Notes under the pieces: generated by a model
Told to the model about the DNA's origin: nothing
The model's input: only the letters and a program-made list of their open reading frames with translations
The model's database searches: none
Shown here: in pieces, positions 56,147-64,000 of the stretch
Layout of the letters: each line of letters opens with the position of its first letter
Numbering within the stretch: the stretch's first letter is position 1
Program-made: the position numbers and the translations under genes
Source of the DNA: Xanthobacteraceae bacterium
GTDB taxonomy: Bacteria; Pseudomonadota; Alphaproteobacteria; Rhizobiales; Xanthobacteraceae
Direction of reading: 5' to 3'
Length of the DNA: 64,000 bases
Assembly (NCBI GenBank): GCA_029266425.1
Contig: JAQSWY010000021.1
Span: forward strand, 1 to 64,000

Positions 56147-57451
56147 GTGTATGCGAACCCGTCGCCTGCCTTTGCGTGTGCCCGGTGCATCAGGCTAGGA
56201 TCGGACGCGGCGCCTGGGTCCGCGGGGGCGGGCGGGCGCAGGCCGGGCATCGGCATGGGACAGCAAGGCGCGCGCATTCGGCGGCCGCGTATCGGCGTCG
56301 GCACCACGCTGATGGCGGCCGTGATCGCGCTTGGCCTCATCGTGCTGGCGAGCGGCCTCATCGCCGTGCTGTCCTTCATCGAGATCCGCCGCAGCTTCGA
56401 TCGCGTGGCCTCCGGTCAACAAGCTTCCATCGTCGCCGCCAAGCTTGGCCAGAGCAGCGAGGCACTCGCCGCAATCGCACCAACCCTGTTTGCCACGGGC
56501 TCGAAGCAGTCGTCGTCGACAGAGCTCGCCAAGCAGGTGGGCAGTCAGCGGCAGCGCCTGGAGGAACTGACCGCCGAACTCGGCGCCTATCTCGATTCCG
56601 GCGAGGCCATCGCCACCGTCCGTTCCACCTCGGCCGAGTTGTCCGAGACCGTCGATCTGATCTCCACCGCCATGGCCTCGAGGGCCGCGGCGGAAGAGAG
56701 CCGCACGCGGGCGCTGGCGGCGATGGGGATGGTCCTCGACGACGCGACAACGCTCTCCGGTCAGCCGAGTGGCGCGCCGATCGCCCGCTGGTTGGATGCG
56801 GTGCGTGGCGCGGTGCCGGACGTGTTCAACGTGCTCGCCGCCACCGACGCTGCCGGCATCGACGGCCCCTCGGCCAAGGCTGGCGTCGTGCTCGCCTATG
56901 CGGCCGAGATCGCCGCGGCAGCCGGCGAAATCGCAGCCGGCAGCCGCGCGGCGGCGCCGGCGCTGCCGGGCCTGCAAGGCCGCCTCGCCGATGCGCTGAC
57001 CGGCGACAGCGGGGTGTTCGCCATGCAACGCCGGATAGTCGATCTCAACGCGCAGCTTCGCCAGTCGCTCGCGCGCAACGAGGCCGTGGCGCAACGCATG
57101 AACGGCGCAGTGGACGCGGTGATGAACACGGTGCAGGCGGACATCGGCCGACAGAATGCCAGTCAGAGCGCGCAGATTTCCGCGGGCACCTGGTGGCTGG
57201 CGGCGCTGACGCTGCTCGGTGCGCTTGGTGCCCTCGGCACGATTGTCCACGTACGGAAGTCGGTGGCGCGGCGGCGGCAAGAGTTGCGCGGCGGTGCCAT
57301 CCCGGACGAGGCGGGCGTGGTGTCTGCGGCCAGTCTTGCGAATGGGCACGACAAGATCGCCGATACGACCGCAGCGCTCACGAAGGTCGCCGAAGCGGAT
57401 GGCCGGGACGGCGCGGTACAACCCGACCCGCGAATCGCCACGTCATCCTAA
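56147..57451 (+). CDS. Orphan sensor-like membrane protein
   Basis: A protein of up to 434 residues (ATG 56147; ATG 56255 is equally likely). It has an N-terminal membrane span (VGTTLMAAVIALGLIVLASG), a helical periplasmic region of about 250 residues rich in Ala, Ser and Thr, a second span (TWWLAALTLLGALGALGTIV) and a short charged tail. This is the plan of the input half of a histidine kinase or chemoreceptor, but no HAMP, kinase or signalling domain follows. It may be a truncated receptor or a stand-alone sensor. Nothing nearby completes it. Confidence 0.65.
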   Translation: MYANPSPAFACARCIRLGSDAAPGSAGAGGRRPGIGMGQQGARIRRPRIGVGTTLMAAVIALGLIVLASGLIAVLSFIEIRRSFDRVASGQQASIVAAKLGQSSEALAAIAPTLFATGSKQSSSTELAKQVGSQRQRLEELTAELGAYLDSGEAIATVRSTSAELSETVDLISTAMASRAAAEESRTRALAAMGMVLDDATTLSGQPSGAPIARWLDAVRGAVPDVFNVLAATDAAGIDGPSAKAGVVLAYAAEIAAAAGEIAAGSRAAAPALPGLQGRLADALTGDSGVFAMQRRIVDLNAQLRQSLARNEAVAQRMNGAVDAVMNTVQADIGRQNASQSAQISAGTWWLAALTLLGALGALGTIVHVRKSVARRRQELRGGAIPDEAGVVSAASLANGHDKIADTTAALTKVAEADGRDGAVQPDPRIATSS

Positions 57452-57656
57452 GAGGCCGGAGGGGTGGCCTGGCCCAAGCGACCGCATAGCCACGCCATAG
57501 CCACGCTCAAGCCGAACTCAGGCAATGCCATACCAACCACAACGACAACCACAACCGTACCTCCTTCGGAGGTCCGGTACGCCCCAAGGATGTTGAGGTC
57601 TGGTGACTCCCATCGGCGACGAGCGGCCTTCGAGGCAGCGAATGTGGGTCAGCCTC

Positions 57657-58487
57657 TCAGGATGCGGTGGTTCGGGCCGGAGCGCGCGGATCTGCCCCGC
57701 ACTCCGTTTCGACCCGGGCGCGAAGCGCCGCCTCAAGGCGCGCCACCACGTCGTCGGCCCGCTCCGGCAAGGCGATGCCGTCGAGCGTCGTCACGCGGCG
57801 CAAGAAGCGCACGCTGTTGGTGGCGAATGCCGCATCCGCCTCGCGCAGTTCGGCGGGGCGGAGCGGTGCCTCGTCGACCTCGAGTCCGAGCGCCGGGGCG
57901 ATCTTGAGCACCAGCGCGCGGACGATGCCGGGCAGGCAGCCCTCGCGCAGCGGCGGGGTGACGAGGCGGCCATCCTTCAGCGCGAAGACATTGGCGATGG
58001 TGGTGCAGGCGATGCGCCCGCCGGTATTGAGGATCAGCGCGTCGTCGGCGCCGCGCTCGGCCGCCTCGCGGGCGGCGAGGACGTGGTCGAGATAGCCGAG
58101 CGCCTTCAGGTTCGCGGTCGGCGAGCGCTCATTGCGCGGCGCGGTCGCGGTGATGAGCCGCGCCGGCTGGCCGAGCAGGGCCGGGCTCCAGGGCGCCGCC
58201 GTGACGACAATGGTGGACTCCGCGGCCTGCGATGGCCAGAGACCGCGCGCGCCGGTGCCGCGGGTCACGGTGGTGCGGAGGATGGAAGGCGTTGGCAGGA
58301 GGGCCGCGTCGACCGCCGTCTCGATTGCAGGGCGCTCAGCCCTGATACCGATCGCCTCGGCCGCGGCGCACAGGCGGTCGAGATGCGCCCTGCGGGCGAA
58401 CATCACGCCGTTCAGCGCGAGCGCGGTATCAAAGATGCCGTCGCCGAGCGTGAAGCCGCGATCCTCGACGCTGACGGTCCGGGTCAC
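57657..58487 (-). CDS. pabC: Class IV aminotransferase, probable aminodeoxychorismate lyase
   Basis: A 276-residue PLP enzyme. GFTLGDGIFDTALALNGVMF opens the fold. SPTANLKALGYLDHVLAARE carries the PLP lysine and GADDALILNTGGRIACTTIA the signature. Position after pabB and pabA supports 4-amino-4-deoxychorismate lyase rather than a branched-chain aminotransferase. Its ATG overlaps the pabA stop (58484-58487). The stop at 57657 lies in a region resembling the family A repeat. Confidence 0.88.
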   Translation of the reverse strand: MTRTVSVEDRGFTLGDGIFDTALALNGVMFARRAHLDRLCAAAEAIGIRAERPAIETAVDAALLPTPSILRTTVTRGTGARGLWPSQAAESTIVVTAAPWSPALLGQPARLITATAPRNERSPTANLKALGYLDHVLAAREAAERGADDALILNTGGRIACTTIANVFALKDGRLVTPPLREGCLPGIVRALVLKIAPALGLEVDEAPLRPAELREADAAFATNSVRFLRRVTTLDGIALPERADDVVARLEAALRARVETECGADPRAPARTTAS

Positions 58488-59122
58488 GGGCGACCGCTTT
58501 CCTTACCTCTCCCCGAGGGGGAGAGGTCGGCGCGCGGCGCCGGGTGAGGGGACTTGGCGCGCGCCAGTCGCAGGAAATTCTCCAGGAGCGCGTAGCCGTG
58601 CTCGGTCAGCACCGATTCCGGGTGGAACTGCACGCCATAGGTCGGATGCTCGACATGGGCGAGACCCATGATCTCGCCGTCCTCGCTCCAGGCGGTCGCC
58701 ACCAGCGGCTCGTCACCGTCGAGCTCCACCGCCAGCGAGTGATAGCGCCCGGCAGGAAACGGCGAGGGCACGCCGGCGAACACGTCGGTGCCTTCATGGC
58801 GGATCCGCGAGGCCCGGCCGTGCATCGGCGTCTTCGCCCGTACCACGCGTCCGCCGAAGGCCTGGCCGATGCATTGATGGCCGAGGCAGATGCCGAGGAT
58901 CGGCAGCCGGCCGGACAATTCATGGACAAGATCGAGCGAGACGCCCGCCTCGTTCGGCGAGCAGGGGCCTGGCGAGATGACGAGGGCTTCGGCCCCGCGT
59001 GCCGCGATGCCGGCAACGTCGAGCGCATCATTGCGAATCACTTCAACGTCTTCGCCGAGTTCCTTCAAGTAACGCGCGACGTTGAAGACGAAGCTGTCAT
59101 AGTTGTCGATGACGAGGATCAT
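58484..59122 (-). CDS. pabA: Glutamine amidotransferase of aminodeoxychorismate synthase
   Basis: A 212-residue class I glutamine amidotransferase supplying ammonia to PabB. ILVIDNYDSFVFNVARYL begins the domain. The nucleophile is in LGICLGHQCIGQAFGG, and YGVQFHPESVLTEHG gives the His-Glu pair. The last about 23 residues after LENFLRLA are encoded by a family B palindromic repeat. It could also serve anthranilate synthase (TrpG), but its operon argues for folate. It overlaps pabB by 4 bases. Confidence 0.9.
   Translation of the reverse strand: MILVIDNYDSFVFNVARYLKELGEDVEVIRNDALDVAGIAARGAEALVISPGPCSPNEAGVSLDLVHELSGRLPILGICLGHQCIGQAFGGRVVRAKTPMHGRASRIRHEGTDVFAGVPSPFPAGRYHSLAVELDGDEPLVATAWSEDGEIMGLAHVEHPTYGVQFHPESVLTEHGYALLENFLRLARAKSPHPAPRADLSPSGRGKESGRP
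58503..58556. repeat. Family B repeat inside the pabA 3' end
   Basis: CCTCTCCCCGAGGGGGAGAG and a following GCCGGGTGAGGGGACTT segment match the intergenic element near 12.6 kb. Here it is read in frame as the C-terminal tail of PabA. Confidence 0.78.
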
Positions 59123-60525
59123 CGCACCACCTCACGAAAGGCGCGGAACAGCCGCTCCGCCTTGGTGAGACTCTCGGCGCGCTCTTGTCCCGGGTCGGAG
59201 AGCACGGTGATGCCGCCGCCGACGCCGAAGCTCGCCTCGCCCTTCTCCACCGTCACGGTGCGGATGGCGATGTTGAAGTCCATCGCGCCATCGAACCCGA
59301 TATAGCCGATCGACCCGCAATAGAGCCCACGCGGCCGGCCTTCCAGCTCGGCGATGATCTCCATGGCGCGGATCTTCGGCGCGCCGGTGATCGAGCCGCC
59401 GGGGAAGCTCGCCTTCAGCAGATCGAGCCCGTCGCGGCCGTCCTCCAGCTCGCCGGTCACCACCGAGACGAGATGGTGGACATTGGCATAGGTCTCCAGC
59501 CCGCAGAGGCGCGGCACCTGCACCGTGCCGGGCCTGCACACGCGCGACAGATCGTTGCGCAGCAGATCGACGATCATGACGTTCTCGGCGCGATCCTTCT
59601 CACTGGCGATCAACTCGCGCCCGCGAAAGGCATCGAGCGTCGGCTCCACCGAGCGCGGCACCGTGCCCTTGATCGGGCGGGTCTCGACAAGGCCGTCCGC
59701 CAGCTGCACGAAACGCTCGGGCGAGGACGAGGCAATGAGGCGATCCTCATTGACGATCAGCGCGGCAAAGGTTGCCGGATTGGCGCGGCGCAACCGGTCA
59801 TAGAGCGCGAGCGGGTCGACCTCGCCGATCGTGGCCCGGAATTGCTGGGTGAAATTAGCCTGGAAGATATCGCCGGCGCGGATGTATTCGATCACGCGGG
59901 CGACCGCCGTCTCATAGGCTTCCGCGGTGAAGTTCGAGGTCCAGGCGGGCTCGATGACAGCGTCATCGAGCGGAGCCGGCTCGCCCTTCAGGCGCGTGGT
60001 CACAGTGAGCAGCCGCTCGCGCGCCCGGGCCTGGCGCCGCACCGGCTCCTCCTCCGGCCAGCCGGTGGAGATGGCGTAGGCCCGCTTCGCCACCTGGTCG
60101 AAGGCGAGAACCACGTCATAGAAGCCGAGATCGATCTCCGGGCCTTCATCGCTGGCGCGCTCACCATCCGGGAAACGATCGAACAGTCGGCCGGCCTCAT
60201 AGGCGACATAGCCCGCCGCGCCACCCTGGAAGCCGGCTTCCACCACCAGCCGAGGCTGTGCATAGCGGGCGAGCCGCGCACGCAGCGCCGGGAGCGGGGC
60301 CGCGTCCTCCGGTGCGCCATTCCAGACGGCTTGGCCGGCCTCGACGCGGAACCGGCCGAACGGCTCGGCCATCACATAGGACCAGCGCCCGAGCGTCGGG
60401 TGCACCATGGCGCTGTCGAGGAAAGCGAGGCCGGGCGCGCGCTCGCTGCCGGCGAGCCGGCGGGCGGCGTCCCATGGGTCGCGCCAGGCGATCTCGACGG
60501 CGAGGGGAGGCGGCTCGTGAATCAT
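59119..60525 (-). CDS. pabB: Aminodeoxychorismate synthase component I
   Basis: A 468-residue chorismate-binding enzyme that aminates chorismate with PabA. Motifs in the catalytic domain are GDIFQANFTQQFRATIG, RPIKGTVPRSVEPT, NVMIVDLLRNDLSRVCRPGT and FPGGSITGAPKIRAMEIIAE. The N-terminal 130 residues (LAFLDSAMVHPTLGRWSYVM) are typical of PabB and weakly conserved in TrpE. It is the first gene of a pabB-pabA-pabC set, coupled by 4-base overlaps. Confidence 0.93.
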   Translation of the reverse strand: MIHEPPPLAVEIAWRDPWDAARRLAGSERAPGLAFLDSAMVHPTLGRWSYVMAEPFGRFRVEAGQAVWNGAPEDAAPLPALRARLARYAQPRLVVEAGFQGGAAGYVAYEAGRLFDRFPDGERASDEGPEIDLGFYDVVLAFDQVAKRAYAISTGWPEEEPVRRQARARERLLTVTTRLKGEPAPLDDAVIEPAWTSNFTAEAYETAVARVIEYIRAGDIFQANFTQQFRATIGEVDPLALYDRLRRANPATFAALIVNEDRLIASSSPERFVQLADGLVETRPIKGTVPRSVEPTLDAFRGRELIASEKDRAENVMIVDLLRNDLSRVCRPGTVQVPRLCGLETYANVHHLVSVVTGELEDGRDGLDLLKASFPGGSITGAPKIRAMEIIAELEGRPRGLYCGSIGYIGFDGAMDFNIAIRTVTVEKGEASFGVGGGITVLSDPGQERAESLTKAERLFRAFREVVR

Positions 60526-60557
60526 GAGCCGAATATGGGATGGCGGCGCGGCAATGC

Positions 60558-60707
60558 CTAGCGGTTACAGGTGAAGGGGCAGTCCATCCGCCGGTGCAGG
60601 ATCCGGACGATCTCAATGCGCTCGTCCGGCGTGGTCCGTCGATAGAACAGCACATGTGCGCCGACCGCGAAGCGCCGATAGCCGGAACGAACCTCGTTGG
60701 TACTCAC
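60558..60707 (-). pseudogene. C-terminal remnant of a ParE/RelE-type toxin
   Basis: A 49-codon frame on the minus strand reads EVRSGYRRFAVGAHVLFYRR, then IEIVRILHRRMDC. This matches the last third of ParE toxins. The N-terminal two thirds are absent and no antitoxin gene is next to it. GTG 60707 could start translation but a functional product is unlikely. Confidence 0.75.
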
Positions 60708-60778
60708 GAAAACCCGTGTGCCCGCTGCGTCCTAGCCCTTGTGACGACTTGACGGCGGCTGAGACGGGTGGTCGCTTA

Positions 60779-60800
60779 AGCGGATCGTAAGCGGTCCGCT
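60779..60800. promoter_or_regulatory. Inverted repeat upstream of the tctC-like gene
   Basis: AGCGGA (60779-60784) and TCCGCT (60795-60800) with a 10-base spacer lie 55 bases before the binding-protein start. It may be an operator or the end of an upstream transcript. No regulator gene is nearby. Confidence 0.35.
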
Positions 60801-60854
60801 GGGAACGGGCGGGGCCGTGCTACCACAACGTTCATCCAGTCTCGGAGGGAAGTA

Positions 60855-61835
60855 ATGCGTATCTGGAAAAAAGCCGCGATCGCCGCTCTGGCGCTGGCGG
60901 CGCTGCCGCTCGGCTCGGCGAACGCGCAGACCTATCCGTCGCGCCCCATCACCATGGTCGTGCCGTTTGCGGCCGGCGGCCCGACGGACACCGTGGCCCG
61001 CCTGATGGCTGAATCGATGTCACGTACGCTCGGCCAGCAGGTGGTCGTGGAGAATATCGGCGGCGCCGGCGGTACCCGCGCTGCCGGCCAGGTCGCGAAG
61101 GCCGCGCCTGACGGCTACACGGTGTTGATGCACCATATCGGCCAAGCCACCTCGGCCAGCCTGTATCGCAAGCTGCCATATAATGTGCTGACGGATTTCG
61201 AGACCGTCGGCCTCGTCACCGACGTGCCGATGACGCTGATCGGCAAGTCGGCGCTCGAGCCCAAGACCATTACCGAGCTCGTCGCCTATGTGAAGGACAA
61301 AAAGGACGCGGTGATCTACGGCAACGCCGGCGTCGGCTCGGCTTCGCATCTGTGCGGCATGCTGCTGATGTCGGCGATCGGTACCCAAGTGACTACTGTT
61401 CCCTATCAGGGCACCGGTCCGGCGATGAACGACCTCGTTGGTGGCCAGATCGACCTGATGTGCGACCAGACCACCAACACCACCGGCCAGATCAAGGCCG
61501 GCAAGGTGAAGGCCTATGCCGTGACCACCCCGAACCGCCTGAAGGCCATGCCCGACCTGCCGACCATGCAGGAGGGTGGCCTGAAGGGCTTCGAGGTGGC
61601 GGTGTGGCACGGCCTGTATGCGCCGAAGGGTACCCCTGCCGACGTGATCGCCAAGCTGAACGGCGCGGTGAAGACGGCGCTGCTGGACCCCAAGGTGATT
61701 GCGCGCTTCGCCGATCTCGGCACCGAGCCGGTCGCGCAGGACCGCGCGACGCCGGAGGCGCACAAGGCGTTCCTCGCCGCCGAGGTCGCCAAGTGGAAGC
61801 CGATCATCGAGTCCGCCGGCGTCTACGCCGACTGA
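60855..61835 (+). CDS. TctC/Bug-family periplasmic binding protein
   Basis: A 326-residue exported binding protein of the tripartite tricarboxylate transporter family. The signal peptide is KAAIAALALAALPLGSANA. YPSRPITMVVPFAAGGPTDT, SRTLGQQVVVENIGGAGGTR and VPYQGTGPAMNDLVGGQIDL are Bug motifs. Ligands are usually carboxylates; the specific one is unknown. A ribosome site (GGAGGGAAGTA) precedes the start. It begins a three-gene operon with TctB- and TctA-like genes. Confidence 0.94.
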   Translation: MRIWKKAAIAALALAALPLGSANAQTYPSRPITMVVPFAAGGPTDTVARLMAESMSRTLGQQVVVENIGGAGGTRAAGQVAKAAPDGYTVLMHHIGQATSASLYRKLPYNVLTDFETVGLVTDVPMTLIGKSALEPKTITELVAYVKDKKDAVIYGNAGVGSASHLCGMLLMSAIGTQVTTVPYQGTGPAMNDLVGGQIDLMCDQTTNTTGQIKAGKVKAYAVTTPNRLKAMPDLPTMQEGGLKGFEVAVWHGLYAPKGTPADVIAKLNGAVKTALLDPKVIARFADLGTEPVAQDRATPEAHKAFLAAEVAKWKPIIESAGVYAD

Positions 61836-61914
61836 GGATCCGATAATCAAGACGGCCACGGCCGGCGGAGCGCCGCCGGCCGTTGGTGGCGCGCACGGTC
61901 AATCGAGGGGCGGC

Positions 61915-62388
61915 ATGAGCTTCATCAAGAATCCGAAGGACGTCATAGCCGGGCTGCTGCTGGTGGCGACGGCGGCGATGTTTGCGCTGCTGACCGCCGA
62001 TCTGCCGATGGGCTCGGCGATCCGCATGGGGCCGGGCTATTTCCCGCTGGTGCTGGCCGGCATTCTCGGTGCGCTGGGCCTCCTGGTGCTCGTTACCGGG
62101 CTGCGCTACCCCGATGAGGGCGCGCCGGTGCGGCTCGCCGCGCTGCCCTGGCGGGCGCTGATCCTCATCACACTGGCGGTGTTCGTGTTCGGATTCGGCA
62201 TTCGTCCGCTGGGGCTCGGGCCGTCGATCGGCCTCGCCGTCTTCATCTCGGCCCTCGCCAGCCACCGCTTCCATCTCATCACCGCGCTGACCCTTACGGC
62301 GGTGATGGTGGCCTTCGCCTGGGCGGTATTCATCAAAGGGCTCGGCCTGCCGCTGCCCATGCTCGGGCCTTGGCTCGGCGGCTATTGA
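61915..62388 (+). CDS. TctB-family small membrane subunit
   Basis: A 157-residue protein with four membrane spans, such as DVIAGLLLVATAAMFALLTA and RMGPGYFPLVLAGILGALGL. The GPGYFP motif and length are typical of TctB. ATG 61915 follows GAGGGG. It sits between the TctC- and TctA-like genes and forms the small subunit of the transporter. Confidence 0.9.
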   Translation: MSFIKNPKDVIAGLLLVATAAMFALLTADLPMGSAIRMGPGYFPLVLAGILGALGLLVLVTGLRYPDEGAPVRLAALPWRALILITLAVFVFGFGIRPLGLGPSIGLAVFISALASHRFHLITALTLTAVMVAFAWAVFIKGLGLPLPMLGPWLGGY

Positions 62389-62403
62389 GCGGGAGCGGAA
62401 CCC

Positions 62404-63903
62404 TTGGACATCTTCGATAATCTCGCCCTCGGCTTCTCTGTCGCCTTCACCTTCCAGAATCTGCTCTATTGCTTCATCGGGGTGCTGCTCGGCACGCTGA
62501 TCGGGGTGCTGCCCGGCCTCGGCCCGGTGCCGACCATCGCCATGCTGCTGCCGATCACCTTTGGCCTGCCGCCGGTCTCGGCGCTGATCATGCTGGCCGG
62601 CATCTATTACGGCGCGCAATATGGCGGCTCGACCACGGCGATCCTCATCAATCTGCCGGGGGAAAGCTCATCCGTGGTCACGGCCATCGACGGCTACCAG
62701 ATGGCGCGGCAGGGCAGGGCGGGTCCAGCGCTCGCCACCGCGGCGCTGGGCTCCTTTTTCGCCGGCACGGTCGCGACCTTCCTGCTCGCGGTGTTCGCGC
62801 CGCCGCTTTCCGACCTCGCCCTGAAATTCGGCGCGCCGGAATATTTCGCCCTGATGGTGCTCGGCCTCGTCGCCTCGGTGACGCTGGCCCACGGCTCGGT
62901 GGTGAAGGCGCTGGCCATGGTGGTGCTCGGCATCCTGCTCGGGCTCTCCGGCCAGGACGTCTATACCGGCACGCCGCGCTTCACCTTCGATGTCGTGGAA
63001 CTCGCCGACGGAATCGAGTTCGTGGCGCTTGCCATGGGCGTGTTCGGCCTCGGCGAGATCATCCGCAATCTCGAGGACGAACACACCCGCAGCGTGCTGG
63101 TGCAGAAGATCAAGAGCCTGATGCTGAGCAAGGACGACTTCCGGCGAATCATCTGGCCGGTGCTGCGCGGCACCACGCTCGGCTCCTTCCTCGGCATCTT
63201 GCCGGGGGGCGGGGCGATGCTCTCGGCCTTTGCCGCCTACTCGATCGAAAAAAAGATGTCGAAGGAGCCGCAGCGTTTCGGCAAGGGCGCGATCGAGGGC
63301 GTCGCCGGTCCGGAGAGCGCCAATAATGCCGGCGCGCAGACCTCCTTCATCCCCATGCTCACCCTCGGCATTCCGTCGAACCCGGTGATGGCGCTGATGA
63401 TCGGCGCGCTGATCATCCAGGGCATCGTGCCGGGGCCGAACGTGGTGAAGGAACAGCCCGACCTGTTCTGGGGCATCATCGCCTCGATGTGGATCGGCAA
63501 TCTGATGCTGGTGCTGTTGAACCTGCCGCTGATCGGCATGTGGGTGCGCCTGCTCACAGTGCCGTATCACGTGCTGTTCCCGCTTATCGTCGGGTTCTGC
63601 TGCATCGGCGTCTACAGCGTGAACAACAACACCTTCGACGTCTTCGCCATGGGGCTGTTCGGGTTGATCGGGTATGTGCTGGTGAAGCTCGAATGCGAGC
63701 CTGCGCCGCTGCTGCTCGGCTTCATCATCGGGCCGATGCTGGAGGAGTATCTGCGGCGCGCCATGCTGATCTCCCGCGGCGATCCTCTGGTGTTCGTCAC
63801 CCGCCCGCTCTCGGCCACCCTGCTCGCCATCGCCGCCGCGGCACTGGTGGTCGTGCTGCTGCCTTCGGTGCGCAAGACGCGGGAGGAGGCGTTCAAGGAG
63901 TAG
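62404..63903 (+). CDS. TctA-family large permease subunit
   Basis: A 499-residue membrane protein with about 11-12 spans. GVLPGLGPVPTIAMLLPITF and YYGAQYGGSTTAILINLPGE are the signature of TctA. GPESANNAGAQTSFIPMLTL is the second conserved block. The start is TTG 62404, 15 bases after the TctB-like stop. With its two partners it completes a secondary carboxylate transporter. Confidence 0.94.
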   Translation: MDIFDNLALGFSVAFTFQNLLYCFIGVLLGTLIGVLPGLGPVPTIAMLLPITFGLPPVSALIMLAGIYYGAQYGGSTTAILINLPGESSSVVTAIDGYQMARQGRAGPALATAALGSFFAGTVATFLLAVFAPPLSDLALKFGAPEYFALMVLGLVASVTLAHGSVVKALAMVVLGILLGLSGQDVYTGTPRFTFDVVELADGIEFVALAMGVFGLGEIIRNLEDEHTRSVLVQKIKSLMLSKDDFRRIIWPVLRGTTLGSFLGILPGGGAMLSAFAAYSIEKKMSKEPQRFGKGAIEGVAGPESANNAGAQTSFIPMLTLGIPSNPVMALMIGALIIQGIVPGPNVVKEQPDLFWGIIASMWIGNLMLVLLNLPLIGMWVRLLTVPYHVLFPLIVGFCCIGVYSVNNNTFDVFAMGLFGLIGYVLVKLECEPAPLLLGFIIGPMLEEYLRRAMLISRGDPLVFVTRPLSATLLAIAAAALVVVLLPSVRKTREEAFKE

Positions 63904-63913
63904 AAACCGGGCG

Positions 63914-63935
63914 CCCGGCCTATGGACAGGCCGGG
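63914..63935 (+). terminator. Hairpin after the tct operon
   Basis: CCCGGCCT (63914-63921) and AGGCCGGG (63928-63935) pair around a 6-base loop, 10 bases past the permease stop. No U-run follows, so it is a weak terminator candidate. The remaining bases to the window end show no gene. Confidence 0.5.
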
Positions 63936-64000
63936 ACGCCTCTGCTACACGACCGCGGCTCGCGAGGCCGAGGCAATTCGCGAGTGTTCGGGCGCATAGC

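Overview
The window is GC-rich, densely packed bacterial chromosome. Gene content and protein style point to an alphaproteobacterium of the Hyphomicrobiales, perhaps near Xanthobacteraceae (inference). No rRNA, tRNA, CRISPR array, prophage or recognisable insertion sequence was seen. Most genes are housekeeping, envelope or transport genes in short operons with 4-base ATGA overlaps.

Layout. 1-2.3 kb: end of an EttA-like ABC-F gene, a frameshifted tam gene and an MltB-type lytic transglycosylase. 2.3-5.3 kb: an SRPBCC/ArsR pair with two operator-like repeats, then a membrane-protein gene flanked by a 15-bp direct repeat that separates arsR from a decayed macro-domain gene. 5.6-10.5 kb: an RND efflux adaptor, permease and TetR regulator. 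10.5-19.4 kb: prmB, an O-methyltransferase, an opgC-SGNH-SGNH operon, hdeD, a MOSC protein, a repeat-rich L,D-transpeptidase and trmO. 19.4-25.2 kb: methionine cycle genes (ArsR-methyltransferase fusion, metF, metH) behind a perfect 16-bp palindrome. 25.2-33.9 kb: amidase, pdxY, PhzF-like, Nudix, solitary BMP-type binding protein, two MBL-fold hydrolases and lepA.

33.9-36.4 kb is the most unusual region. An ATP-grasp-like gene points away from an 85-residue peptide gene with five GAKxGxKP repeats. A hairpin and an HExxH protein gene follow the peptide gene. The HExxH protein resembles the domain linked to RiPP peptide modification. I read this as a candidate undescribed RiPP-like locus.

36.6-49.4 kb: YegP, PRC-barrel, a putative zinc peptidase, an L,D-transpeptidase/mepA pair, GMC oxidoreductase, malonyl-CoA decarboxylase, mntH with two operator-like palindromes, DUF3750, a second lytic transglycosylase, a Cfa-like enzyme and a ParD/ParE pair with broken toxin. 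49.4-53.0 kb: TetR and an EmrAB-type pump around a large palindromic operator. 53.0-64 kb: leuA behind a leucine-rich leader ORF and hairpins (likely attenuation), a serine hydrolase, an orphan sensor-like protein, a pabB-pabA-pabC operon, a ParE remnant and a complete TctCBA-type tripartite tricarboxylate transporter.

Three families of short palindromic repeats sit between genes and in places have become the 3' ends of coding sequences (GMC oxidoreductase, pabA).
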